Below, piece by piece: positions 1-10,597 of a DNA stretch of 64,000 bases (its first letter is position 1; every line of letters starts with the position of its first letter). The position numbers and the translations under genes were made by a program. Source of the DNA: Lepraria neglecta (lineage: Eukaryota > Ascomycota > Lecanoromycetes > Lecanorales > Stereocaulaceae); NCBI GenBank assembly GCA_033220425.1, contig CM065648.1, forward strand, positions 5,146,001 to 5,210,000, in the 5' to 3' direction. The notes beneath the pieces were generated by a model that searched no databases, was not told the DNA's origin, and saw only the letters and a program-made list of their open reading frames with translations.

Positions 1-560
1 ATATATTTCTATAATCTAGAGAGGGACCTAATATAGAAAAAGCCTTAGTAAAGGTAGATAAGCTTAAGAATTTATATAAGGAAATATAAAGGTCTATTAA
101 AAGCTTAAATAGTAGATTAAAGGAGTAGATTAATAGAAAAAGAAAGAATATTCCTTAGCTAAAAGAGGGGGATAAAGTATATCTCTTAATAAAAAATATA
201 AAAATAACAAGACTAAGTAGAAAACTAGATTATATTAAGGTTAGACTATTCTTAATTAAGCGGTTAAAAAGACTAGTTAACTATAAACTCTAACTACTAC
301 CTAACGCTAAAGTATATCTAGTATTCTATATCTTACTCTTAGAGCTAGTAGACTCTAATATACCCTTATAAGAAATATTTTATTATAATATTAAAGAAGA
401 AATAGAGTTCGAGGTTAAGAGGATTCTAAGCTAGATTAATTAGAAGTATCTAGTTAAATAGAAAGGGTACGACAATACCGAAAATACCTAGGAACTACTT
501 AAGAATCTTACAAACTACTAGGGACTTCTATAAGAGTTCCGGGAACGTTATAGAAGGAGG
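1..560 (+). pseudogene. gypsy pol 3' end: integrase C-terminus plus chromodomain (RIP-inactivated)
   Basis: In plus frames the sequence reads as the integrase C-terminal barrel (motif LKEGDKVYLL near 160-185) followed near 440-520 by a chromodomain. Its core LVK-stop-KGYDNTENT differs from a canonical chromodomain mainly by Trp codons changed to TAG. The same order is seen in mirror image at 4790-5340 and 44180-44760. Chromodomain integrases are typical of fungal chromoviruses (Tf1/sushi/MAGGY group) and direct insertion towards marked chromatin; that role is family knowledge. The copy cannot make protein. Confidence 0.8.
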
Positions 561-723
561 GCTAATCGGTACTATCTAGGAAGCCGAACTATTCGGATAA
601 GATATTAAATATCTAGTTATTAGGAACGCTTAGGATAGACCGCTAGTCTTCTTCTAACTCCTTAATATTCTATATCTCTTAGTCTATAATCTTTCGCTTC
701 TTATTTTTAAGGTATTTATACTA

Positions 724-1501
724 TATAAGTAAGTGCCTATAATCTTCACAGAAGATTACCGTAAAAATGACTATATCTCGCTTATTTTATACTCTATTTA
801 GAAAATTTAAGCCGTATTAGAGAGCCCTCTAGTTATAGTATATTTTATATATATAAAGCTAAGCCCTAACTATAATATATCGAAAGTTATTAAGGGTTAA
901 ATATTTGAGTGCTCCGGAGGCATTTCGGGGGTAGCTGCGGGGGTAGCTTTAAGGAACTCCGCAGGCAAAAACATATTTTTTGAGCTTTCTATAGCCAAAT
1001 CTTAGCCAAATTTTAAAATCCGAACGGCGTTGGAAAGCGCATGCTTCGTTCCAAAACTCATGAAATCATCTCGATATCATATAACGTGTGTGGCGCGGGG
1101 CATTGCTACGAAGAAGTTGCGGTGCGCACTCAACTTTTGATGTTCCAGGGTCCGGGGGACGCCAAGCTCAATGCTTGGCATTTGCCACCGAGCTTGGGCT
1201 GCCCGTAAAAACATGGCGAAAACGCTTCTTTTGCTTATAACTATTGCGCAAATAGGCCGATTCTAAAAATTCTTAATGCGCAAGCAAGCTAATGATTGAC
1301 TCCAAAACTTATGAAATCATCTCGATATCATATGGCGTATGTGGCGCGGGGCATTACTACGAAGAAGTGCGCAGCGGATTCAACTTTTGGTGGTTGAAGG
1401 CGCTAGCCGAGAGAGGAAATGCAGCTCTAAAGGGATGTTCTAATTGGCTGCAAGTGCGGAATTGCTCCGAATGTCGCGATAATCTATTATTAGAAGAAAG
1501 A
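724..1501 (-). mobile_element. Nonautonomous Helitron (copy D)
   Basis: Read on the minus strand it starts at 1501 with TCTTTCTTCTAATAATAG and ends at 724 just after the palindrome taatcttc-aca-gaagatta (around 742-760). Both ends match the autonomous Helitron at 10426-18408. The base outside the 5' end is A and that outside the 3' end is T, the expected A|T target. Inside is the family's repeated block of roughly 210 bp with motifs such as AACATGGCGAAAACGCTTCT. An apparent 76-codon ORF at 1292-1522 is repeat sequence running out of the element, not a gene. RIP is mild compared with the flanking gypsy. Confidence 0.8.
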
Positions 1502-1524
1502 TCTAAAGGCGTATTAGTATAGTC

Positions 1525-1872
1525 TAAAGACGTATAGACTCTTCTATAGAATAAGCTAACTCTTCGCGCGTAGTTTTTAACTATAACTATACTTCCTTTT
1601 ATTCTATCTTAATATAATATATCTTAAGGGGCGACACTACAAGGTTATACTTCCTACTACTACCTATATAGTTAGAATACCTATCGGATTCTATATATAT
1701 TAAATACTATTTATCGCTAGTAACGTATCGAGAATATAGCTATATTACGACTTCGGTTAGCTTACTAGCCAGCACCGTTCGGCGGACGGTCAGTTTATCT
1801 AAATATTTAGTATATCGAGGTAGTATAAAGGATAGATAGTTTCTTAGGACGAGAAATCTAGGAGAGGGAGCT
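1525..1872 (-). pseudogene. Antisense Cys-rich ORF of gypsy copy G0 (RIP-degraded)
   Basis: On the strand opposite to pol, between the Helitron insertion and the polypurine tract, a broken frame aligns with the open one at 4231-4602. Shared pieces include RFLV-RNYLSFI near the start and VVSPLKI near the middle. Between them lie SDRYSNYIGSSRKYNL and SRYVTSDK, where Tyr stands at positions that are Cys in other copies (C-to-Y is what RIP does to TGC/TGT). Frame conservation in three diverged copies argues for a real accessory protein. Function unknown. Confidence 0.6.
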
Positions 1873-1874
1873 AA

Positions 1875-2304
1875 TATTATAATTAGGAAATATAATCAGG
1901 GATACGCTTAAGGAGCGTAGCGCCCGTTATAGTTCGAGTTAACGAATTAGTATTCGACTCGGATAGACCCTAAAGGCTTAGTATACTAAGCGATAAGCGT
2001 AGAGAGTATAGTAAGCGCAGTACGATTAGTATAATTAATACGATTAGAAGCGCTTAGTATAGATTTTGTATATCTATATATACGGAGTACTACTTACTAT
2101 TTAGAGTATTATACTTAACTTACTATTTAATTATTTACTATATATAATAGATCTCTTAGGCTAGGTACTAAATATATATTATCTAATTATATACTAGACC
2201 CGCTTAGTATTACTTGAAGCCTACTTTATATCTTATCCGATTATACCTCTATTCCTATTAAGAATCAATCCCTACTACGATACCGGAACGTATAGTTCGT
2301 AACA
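1875..2304 (+). repeat. 3' LTR of gypsy copy G0 (430 bp, LTR type 2)
   Basis: It begins TATTATAATTAGG (from TGTTATAA) right after the polypurine tract and ends GTTCGTAACA. Its reverse complement, starting TGTTACGAAC, matches the LTRs at 42797-43142, 43211-43677 and 50018-50449. The matching 5' LTR is outside the window. Confidence 0.75.
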
Positions 2305-3865
2305 TATCTTCCCTATAGAGTATTCTTCGTATAGCTTATACGGAGGAATATCCTTCTAGAGCTTATTAGCTATAACGGCGTCAATCTTAGTAGTAATTTT
2401 GGAAAGCTTCCTAACGTCTTATATATCTAAATGGCCAAGGTATCAGTACTATTCATCCTAGGGAGTATAATTTGCTAGAGGCTTCTTAGAAGATCTCAGC
2501 GCTTGCGGGGGATAAATATACTTCAGGTCGAGTATATAGCTCTTGCTAACGCGGGTACCTGATAGTATAACCTTATTATCTTCGGAATTAATAATATTAA
2601 AGCGTCCATCCTTGATAGAGGTATAGTAGCCCTTATCTTCTAGAGTTACAATCGATAGAAGGTTATAGTCCATATCAGGAATATAATATACGCTACTAAT
2701 ACGGACGTATTTAGCCTTCCTATTAAAGAACTCTTGGATATAGTATAGTACCGATCCCGAGGACCCTTAGAGCCTTGCCATTAATACCAGTAAGGGTCTT
2801 ATTACTTGGCTCATAATCTTCGAACTTGAATCAATCCTATAGCGTATATACGTTAGAGACGGTATCTATATAGACGGCTTGTTCCTTTGGTATAGACGTG
2901 ATTAATATATTAATAACCTTGGTACTAAAGGATCTCGTAATACGGGCTATTAACTGAGACGATTCTTTAGTACTCCTATTATATCTAGTAGAAGAGGCTT
3001 TCTTCTATTAGTTCTCTATTAGTAGATCTTCCCTTCCTTTAGTTACTTTCTATTCCTTTAGATATAGATATTTATATAGATAGTAGTAGTAAATATCGCC
3101 GTATTAATATAAGCTGTAGCAGCTATAGAGAGGAGTTCCGAGATCCTTTCGATTACCTAGTTTAGCGTCTTTTATAGTATCCTTCTTCTTCTTCCTCTAG
3201 TGCTATAGCTTTTCCAGCTTATCTTGTTTTCTAAATCTAGCTACTATAGCCTTAGATATCTCTTCTTGGAGTTTAATACGCCGGTCGTATTCTGAGAGAG
3301 CGATTACTATATCGTCGATATCGAGTTCTTTTCTAGATGCCTTTAACGCCTAGATTAACTAGAAAGTATACGGTTCAAGTCCTTCCTTAAGTCCTATTCG
3401 GAAGAATAAGGATAGCTGCCAAGTAGGAAGCCTAACCCCTATATTAGCGAGGATGGTTTATTACTTCTTAATAGCCTCCGTATATTCCTAAATAGATTTG
3501 TAAGATAAGGACTCGATATAAGTAATTGTAGATAATACTATATCTCGTGTTAAGAGGTTAGAAGTACTATACTACTTCTTTAGCTTCTCCCATTAGGTAT
3601 AGATAGTATCTAAGCCCTTAATATATTCTCTAGGACCTTCCTTAGTATAGAATACAAGCTATATAATACCTTTTCGGTTCTTCTTCTTCTAGCCTTAGTA
3701 TCTTTATCCTACTATATAAGTCTTTCTCTAGTAGTTATCCAATTGGGACTATATAGTAGCGACTATAGGAACTATAGAACTATTAGTAGCGGTATAAGCT
3801 ACTTGGTTTATAGGCTAGGGAGGTATATCTAGTAGGAGTTCTTCGCTACTAACTACCTTCTAGGT
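2305..3865 (-). pseudogene. copia gag, protease and GAG-pre-integrase (RIP-inactivated)
   Basis: Reading down from 3865 the minus strand gives a copia gag of the UBN2/gag-polypeptide type (WEKLKKQYS, ALSEYDRRIKLQEEI). A Lys-rich stretch follows, then a retropepsin-like region (DTVSNVYAIQ near 2850, replacing the usual D-S/T-G) with the downstream ALRVLGIGTVLY strand. The GAG-pre-integrase segment at 2458-2700 (DMDYNLLSIVTLEDKGYY) ends near 2400 with the helix before the zinc-binding part of integrase. A 71-codon frame at 2458-2673 is the longest stop-free part. Upstream it is cut by the gypsy insertion at 3866. Confidence 0.8.
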
Positions 3866-4272
3866 TGTTACGACCCACGGCGGTTGGTAACCTAACGGTG
3901 CGATAACCGGGTATGGGTGTAGGCGTCTTATGCTTCTGTGGGAGAGGAGTTACTCAGGTAGAATGGCAGTCTTCGTGTGTATAGGTAGTCAATGCGTTCT
4001 ATGTTAATAACTAGTAAAGTATAGTGCAAGGAGTACCAGGAAGATTAACCAAGTTGAACACGCTGTTCCAAACAGTGGGCAAAGCCCCGTATATATAGAT
4101 ATAAGAAATCCTGCCAAGCATCTTATAAGCGCTCGATCGCTTAGCGCTCCAGCGCTCATCAATCCTAATCGCTTGATCGCTCAGCGCTCCAGCGCTTATC
4201 GCTTAAGCTACTAGTCCTATCTATAGTACCTTGTCCTATAGGACAGTCCTATCAGAACCCATAGTTCTAATA
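3866..4272 (-). repeat. 3' LTR of gypsy G1 (type 1, 407 bp)
   Basis: On the plus strand it runs TGTTACGACC to TTCTAATA (from TTCTAACA). It has an internal duplicated block rich in AGCGCT (about 4128-4205). Nearly all differences from the partner at 9990-10396 are C/T or G/A transitions at CpA/TpG, so the LTRs diverged by RIP rather than by age. The polypurine tract on the minus strand (AAAGGAGGGGG) lies next to it at about 4276-4290. Confidence 0.92.
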
Positions 4273-4602
4273 CTAGCCCCCTCCTTTAGATTTCTCGTCC
4301 CGAGAAACTATCCATCCTTTATACCACCTTATTGTACTAAACGATCCAAGGACCCTGTTATCCGTCGCACCGAACTTTCTAAGGAGCTCTTAGAAGCTGT
4401 TATACGTCCTTGTAACAACTGTACCCGCTTAGGTAGACAGTATCTAGTAGGATCTAGTTCCGACCGTTATTCCGCCTACGTAGCTAGTGGTAAGAAGTGC
4501 GACCTTGTGGTGTCGCCCCTTAAGATACGTCGTATTAAAAATGCGCGAAAGAAAGTTCGCATCGAGATTCGTGAAATAGTTACTAAGCTCACACGATTAT
4601 AA
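4231..4602 (+). CDS. Antisense cysteine-containing accessory protein of gypsy G1 (123 codons open)
   Basis: This plus-strand frame runs against pol, starting inside the 3' LTR and ending at TAA 4600-4602. A conserved tail continues in frame to about 4760 (NIAELEEDQR, then MFNIGSEQF), so the TAA is probably a RIP stop. Visible features are a CNNC pair near residue 61, a further KKC near residue 90, the motif VVSPLKIRRI, and a basic helical segment rich in Lys/Arg/Glu. Degraded versions sit at the same place in G0 (1525-1872) and G2 (43690-44160), and comparison suggests more Cys pairs were lost by C-to-Y change. The pattern resembles small CxxC-rich hypothetical proteins common in fungal genomes (from memory, unverified). 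A Zn-binding nucleic-acid protein is a guess. The real start codon is uncertain because homology begins near 4273. Confidence 0.55.
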   Translation: MSYRTVLSEPIVLILAPSFRFLVPRNYPSFIPPYCTKRSKDPVIRRTELSKELLEAVIRPCNNCTRLGRQYLVGSSSDRYSAYVASGKKCDLVVSPLKIRRIKNARKKVRIEIREIVTKLTRL

Positions 4603-4789
4603 GCGGAGGAAGATTATATCGAAGATAAGAAGAGACGGCTTATTAAAAGAGAACTCTTAAATATTGCGGAGTTGGAGGAGGACCAACGGGCCTCCTCGGA
4701 CGCTCCGGACAACCTTATGTTCAATATCGGTTCTGAGCAGTTCGACCTCCCCCCGGCCTAGAGGGCCCTGAGAGTTTTAACTGGTCTTC

Positions 4790-6100
4790 TCTTGTCTCCG
4801 ATGAAACTCTTATAGGCGTTCCCTATAATTCCCTGCAAGGTTCCTAAGAGGTTCCTAGGTACTTTCCGTTTCGTCGTACCCTTTCTATTTAACTAGATAG
4901 AACTAATTTCTTCTATCTAGGATCCTCTCGACCTTATACTCTGTTTCTTCCTTAACGTCATAATAAAACATTTCTTAGAGTAGTGTATTAGAGTCTGCTA
5001 GCTCTAGAAGTGAGATATAGAATACTAGATATACTTTAGCGTCAGGTAGAAGCTCGAGTTTATAGTTAACAGCCCCCTTTACCTTCTTAATCAAGAATGG
5101 TCTAACCTTGACGTAATCCAATTTCTTGCTTGGTCTCGTTATCTTCATATTTTTTATTAGGAGGTATACTTTATCCCCCTCTTTAAGCTGAGGAACATTC
5201 TTTCTTCTACTATTAATCTATCCCTTTAACTTATTATTTAAGCTCTTAATTATCCTTTATATATCTTTATATAAATTCTTTAGCTCTTCTACCTTAACCA
5301 AGGCTTTTTCTATATTAGGTCCGTCCCTAACTTACAGAAATATATTTATATTCTTTCCGTGATTGGCAAAGAATAGTATTAGACCTATCGTATCTGATCT
5401 TTTATTATTATACGCCAGTTGTACTATCGGAAGTAGTAAAACCTAGTTATCTTGTTTCAGGTTCATATAATATCTTAAGTATACTTCCATTATTTGGTTC
5501 GTATATTCTATTTATCTATCAGTCTGTGGATAGTACACCGTTAACATCCGAAGTTTAGTTCCAATTGCTGCAATCAGCGTTCTCTAGTAGTTGGAAGTGA
5601 ACAACTTGTCTCTGTCAGATGTTATCGACTTAGGTATGCTATAATCCCTTATCAGCTTGTCTAGTAGTATAAAAGCTAATTGGTCTACTTTGTACGTCTC
5701 TTTGAATAGTATTATGATTGTATACTTCGTAAGTTTATCCACAATAACTATGATTAAGTCGAAGATATCCTGCGTAGCTGGATCCTTCGAAGGTGGTAGT
5801 TTGACTATAAAGTCCATTGTGATATTATCCTATAGTGATTCTGGTACAGGCGCAAATTGAATTTGCCCGTACTTGGCGTGTCGTGCAGACTTGTTCTGCT
5901 GGTATTGAATACATTCTTTGATATATTGTTTAACGCGCGTCCGAAGCTTTAGCACTGCGTATCCCCGTCCTAGGAGTTCTATAGTCTTGGACACTCTAGG
6001 GTGACCTTGTAAAGGGTCATCATAGTGATCCCTGATCACCTCTTCAACGCATACATCAGGTAAGTAAGTTTTTTCCTGGTATCTGAGCAACACTGAATCT
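4790..6100 (-). pseudogene. gypsy G1 integrase and chromodomain
   Basis: Minus frames show the zinc-binding HHCC domain at about 5900-6010 (RDHYDDPLQGHPRVSKTIEL, then KECIQYQQNKSARH; one Cys is now Tyr). Next comes the catalytic core at 5584-5817 (MDFIVKLPPSKD, VDKLTKYTI, PKSITSDRDKLF) with the first two acidic residues of the DDE triad in place. The C-terminal barrel follows near 5150-5200. A chromodomain at about 4830-4900 reads LVK-stop-KGYDETEST. Two stop-free pieces of 77 and 87 codons survive, but frames change and TAG stops interrupt. Confidence 0.85.
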
Positions 6101-8300
6101 GGTTGATCCTATCGTAGCTTTATTACAAATACATCGTTATTGTAGGCCTTTACGATCCTATCAGTCATATCAGGTCCTGATATACGAAGGGTCATTGCCA
6201 ATGCTTGATGCGGCACCAATGATCCATCGGCTTCCCGTTTTAGGATTGGTCGTTCTGTGACGTTCTTTTCTTCTATATAGTCTGATTGCCTACTAAGCGC
6301 ATCTGCTCGACCATTGTCTTTCCCTGGGGTATAGGTTATTTTGAACTTATATTGTCTGAGTAGTTCTAACCATCTGACTTGTCTTCTGTTTAACTCTTTT
6401 ATCGTTGTGAAATTAAGAAGATTCTTATAATCCGTGAAGATGGTTAAGTCCGAGTAGCTTTCTGCGTATACTCTCCAATTTTGAAGTGTATATACTACGG
6501 TAAGTAGTTCTTTATCGTGTATATCGTAGTTTTATTCTACTGCTAACATTTTTTGTGAAAAGTAGGTAACTGGATACTACTTTTGGTTCTTTATTTGACA
6601 AAGGCATACTCCGATTACAAGATCCGAGGTATCTATTTCGATACAAGCCGGTTCGTTGGCTTGAAAGGTACAGAGCACTGGTGGATCCGCACATGCTTTT
6701 TTTAACGTGTCAAACAACTTTTATTGTTCTTGTCCCTATGTGAATCCGATATCTTTCTTAGTAATATCTATAAGTAGAAGTACTTTCTTTGAGTAGCCTT
6801 TAATAAACTTCCTGTTAAAGTTGGCAAATCCTAAGAAACTTTGCACTGCTTTGACGTCCTGTAGTATAGGCTATTCTGCTATAGCTTTGATTTTCTCTAG
6901 GCTTATACTAATACCTTTTGTGCTAACTACAAATCCTAGGAACTCGACAGAGTCCCTGTGAAATTCGCACTTTTCCGGTTTAAGGAGAAGTCCTGCTTGC
7001 GATAGGCATTCAATGACGTCCTATATATACTTAACATATTCTTCCTTTTTCTTAGAGTAAATCAAGATATTGTCGAGGTACGCTATCGCTGTTCGATCTA
7101 AGTATGCTCGTACGACGTTGTTAATAAGTGCTTAGCAGGTTACTGGTGCGTTGGTGAGTCTAAACGGTATTACTAGATACTTGTAATAGCCATATCTAGT
7201 CCGGAAGGCAGTTTTCTATTCTTCACCTTCTTTTATCCAGATTAGATTGTATACGCCCCTGAGATCCAGTTTCGTAAATATCTTTGCCTTGCCGAGCCGA
7301 TCCTGTAGCTCGCTGATGTTTGGCAAAGGATACCTGTTTTTTATGGTAATGTCGTTCAACTTTCGATAGTCGACGCACAGCCGTAAGCTTCCATCCTTCT
7401 TTGGCGCGAAGAGGATTGGATAACCTACTAGTGATTTGGATTCCCGAATAAATCCTTTCTTAAGGTTCTTATCGATATACCCGCAAAGTATAGTAAGTTC
7501 CTTTTCCGATAATGTATAGATAGGTCCAAATATTAGCGCCTTGCTAGTTTCGAGTTCGATCTCATAATCCTATAGCTGGTGCTTAGGCAACGCTTTTACG
7601 CTCGTCTCTTCCTCGAATAGGTATGCCTACTATTTATATTCCCGAGGGATTGCAGAAGGTTCGTCTTTTCCTTTAATAGCTCTCTCTTTAGTATCCCGCT
7701 GACCTTTACTAGTAACTAAGGAGTCGAGCCTTCTCTCTTAGAAGTCACTCTTATCGTTTAAGAATAAAGTAATATATACTTCGACCGGTCTTCGGTTCTT
7801 TCTCTCATCTATTATCGTCTACTATTGACTGATAGGTCTAATACTAGTGACGTTTCTAGATCATCCGAATTTAAGTTCTTTCGTCTTCTAGTTGATTTCT
7901 GGATTATGTTTATTTAACCAAGGTATTCCTAAAATGATATTATAAGTGGCCATCCTAACTATATCGAATGTAATCTCCTTGTAGTATTACTGAATTATTA
8001 CTAGTAGGGAGCGTATTTCCTCCTCTACTTTTCCTATTAAGAATACTAACCTGTTGGCTAGGCGTAGCTCGTAAGATAATTTCTTCTTTCGGGTTAGTAG
8101 GCCGCTTAAGTCCACTAAACTCCTTGAGATAAAATTTCCTGTAGCTCCGCTGTCTATTATCGCTATGGTCCGCTATCCGTTAATATTCACTAGTATAACA
8201 ATATAAGTATGGTATTGGGCGGAATATAATTGTTGTTTAGGGAATAACGTATTAATCTCCTTATACTTCCCCGTAGTATAAGAGATCATTCTTTTCCCTA
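6100..8300 (-). pseudogene. gypsy G1 protease, reverse transcriptase and RNase H
   Basis: The aspartic protease site is intact near 8115-8165 (IIDSGATGNFIS). RT follows; its catalytic motif near 7066-7096 reads YLDNILIYSK. One Asp of the YLDD pair has become Asn through a G-to-A change, so even a readthrough enzyme should be dead. RNase H occupies about 6250-6700. Many TAG codons mark former Trp and Gln. Confidence 0.85.
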
Positions 8301-9989
8301 TAATAGTAGGAAGCCGTGTACTTCCTTTATACCTCTGTGCGGAATGTATTTATTATGTAGGTAGCTATACTATAGTACTTGGTTACAAGCTCCTCTCTTG
8401 AAGACTTTAAGTAAGTTATTTCTTTCCTTTTCCTACTTCTCTATAAAGTATAGGAAGTAGTAATACTTCCTCTTACTTACAAGATACCATTAGTATCTAT
8501 CTTCTTTATACTTATACTACTATATTTCTCTATAGTAAGCTTTTTTAAGTAAGGGTACCGTGTATTCTTTCGCTAGACAGCCTCTTTCCTCTCTATATAC
8601 TAAATAATCAGGTAGTATACATTCAGTATATGGAACCTCGCCATATTACTAATATTCCCTATCGCATCGATAGTCTTATATAGGTTCGTCCCATTTGGGT
8701 TTTACAGATAATTGCTCATTCAACACGCCTCGTACTTTGCTTTCGATTTCGTCGAAGAGTTTATATTCATCTTCGTCCGATTAAGGTTCGTTAATTTCTA
8801 GCAATTTTCCTTCTACTTAGGATATAGTGGATCCAGGTTCGGGTATCGATACTAGTCTCTCTAGACTAGCTTTCCGCTGTTCCTAATCCGTCTTATACTA
8901 TTAAGATCTATTACCATCCCTATAGTAATACCTCTACACTTCTTTATTAAATTCTGATTCGAAGGTATCGTCTTCCGAATCCTGACTTAATTCTTCTATA
9001 TCGTAGAGTGACTATATTTCTCCGGAGTTCTCCTCGTTATCTAGAGGTCCTCCTTCTATTATATTAATCTGCGGTCGGTATACTATATTCTTCGACCTAT
9101 AGTCTCTAGCTATATAGCCCAGTTTGCTATAGCTATAGTAAGTAATTACTTTCTTTCCCCCGTGCTGCTTTTTCCCTTTAAAGTTTCCTTTCTTCTTTCC
9201 TATCTAAATAAAGTCAATCTCTATTAGCACTATACTATAGTAAGTGTTATATTCCCTGTAGTCTTATCGGTAATTCCTTATTTTCGAAAAGAATCCCTTA
9301 TATCGGGTTCCGCTGACTCCTCTATCATACTATTTCTCTATAGATCATTCGAATAGTTTGTTGTCGATCTCAATTATATTTTCAATAAGTCTGTCCAGAG
9401 TGTCGATTACTCCTCCGAATCTTATAAGCTCGTCTTTAATATTATCTTTAAGGCCTTGACGATATATCGTTATTAGCGTATTATCATCCTAGCCTATTTT
9501 AGTAGCGTATATTTGAAATTAAGTTAAAAACTCTAACGCTGACTTCTTCTACTTTATATACTAAATAATATATATTACTACGTTTGCCTCGTTAGAAGGT
9601 CCGAATATACGGCGGATTTTAACCATAAATTTTGGTATACTTTCCATCTATGACTTAACGTCGCTGTCTTCGTCGTCGTCTTCCATGTATTTCTTTAGGA
9701 AAGGTTCGACCTACTTTTGGGCCTGTCCTCGTAGGTACGATATGGCGAAGGTAGTGTGTCTGGTTGCTGGGAGCAAGTCTCCCTGGAACAGAAGGTATAG
9801 TTGTACTTGTGTGAGCTATGGCTTAAGCTTGTCCCTGTCTCTGTAGTATAGGTCTGGTACTGTAACCTTGATCCTTTTTCTAGATCCTTCGTCTATAGTT
9901 TGGCGTCTCTGGCCAGTAACCGTTGAGGTGCTTAGGGTAGGGTTTCTGCCTGAAGTTGTTAAAGAACTCATCCCTTAGGGTGTTCAAAG
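8300..9989 (-). pseudogene. gypsy G1 gag with zinc knuckle
   Basis: Gag starts just inside the 5' LTR; the stop-free piece at 9880-10077 contains TLRDEFFNNFRQKPYPKH, whose counterpart occurs in G2 next to 49375. The zinc knuckle near 9085-9135 reads CYSKLGYIARDYRSKN, matching CX2CX4HX4C with Cys and His changed to Tyr by RIP. No tRNA primer site next to the LTR was identified; self-priming, as in Tf1, is possible. Confidence 0.75.
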
Positions 9990-10396
9990 TGTTACAACCT
10001 ATAGCGGTTAGTAACCTAACGGTGCGATAACCGGGTATGGGTGTAGGCGTCTTATGCTTCTGTAGGAGAGGAGTCACTTAGGTAGAATAGTAGTCTTCGT
10101 GTGTGTAGGTAGTTAATGCGTTCTATATTAATAACTAGTAAAGTATAGTGCAAGGAGTACCAGGAAGATTAACCAAGTTAAACACGCTGTTCCAAATAGT
10201 AGGCAAAGCCCCGTATATATAGACATAAGAAATCCTACCAAGCATCTTATGAGCGCTCGATCGCTTAGCGCTCTAGCGCTTATCAATCCTGATCGCTTGA
10301 TCGCTCAGCGCTCCAGCGCTTATCGCTTAAGCTACTAGTCCTATCTGTAGTACCTTGTCCTACAGGATAGTCCTGTCAGAACCCATAGTTCTAATA
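9990..10396 (-). repeat. 5' LTR of gypsy G1 (type 1, 407 bp)
   Basis: Partner of 3866-4272, same length and ends. The outer target copy TAGGT is at 10397-10401. It carries more TpA replacements than the 3' LTR. Confidence 0.92.
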
Positions 10397-10597
10397 TAGG
10401 TCTCGTCTATTTTAAATATTACCTATCTTTCTTCTAATAATAGATTATCGCGACTTTCGGAGTAATTCCGTACTTATAGCCAATCAAAGTGCTTCTATAT
10501 TTAGTAGTCGATTCTCTCTTTTAGCTAGCGCTACCAAGTAAGAATATTAAAATCGAAATATATAGCGTATTTCTTCGCAGTAATACGCAACGCTATA

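Larger units (their letters stand above)
1..2304 (+). mobile_element. Ty3/gypsy element, 3' part (copy G0), interrupted by a nonautonomous Helitron
   Basis: This is the 3' end of a plus-strand Ty3/gypsy element whose 5' part lies left of the window. Positions 1-723 encode the end of integrase and a chromodomain, full of TAG codons where Trp or Gln is expected. Positions 724-1501 are an inserted Helitron. The element resumes at 1502 with the region carrying the antisense ORF, a polypurine tract around 1861-1870, and a 3' LTR. It is closely related to the minus-strand copies at 3866-10396 and 43211-50449. The flank at 2305 is copia gag-pol on the other strand, so this copy inserted into the copia element; the predicted 5-bp target duplication would begin TATCT (2305-2309). 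Every frame is RIP-broken. Confidence 0.85.
3866..10396 (-). mobile_element. Complete Ty3/gypsy chromovirus (copy G1) with TAGGT target duplication
   Basis: Two 407-bp LTRs (3866-4272 and 9990-10396) flank gag-pol read on the minus strand. The 5-bp sequence TAGGT stands on both sides (3861-3865 and 10397-10401), which fixes the borders and shows insertion into copia gag. The order is gag, zinc knuckle, protease, RT, RNase H, integrase, chromodomain, antisense ORF, polypurine tract, 3' LTR. It is the least RIP-damaged gypsy here: 5500-7400 still has many CpA/TpG sites, while 7600-9650 is heavily mutated. It is inactive because stops occur throughout pol. Confidence 0.93.
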
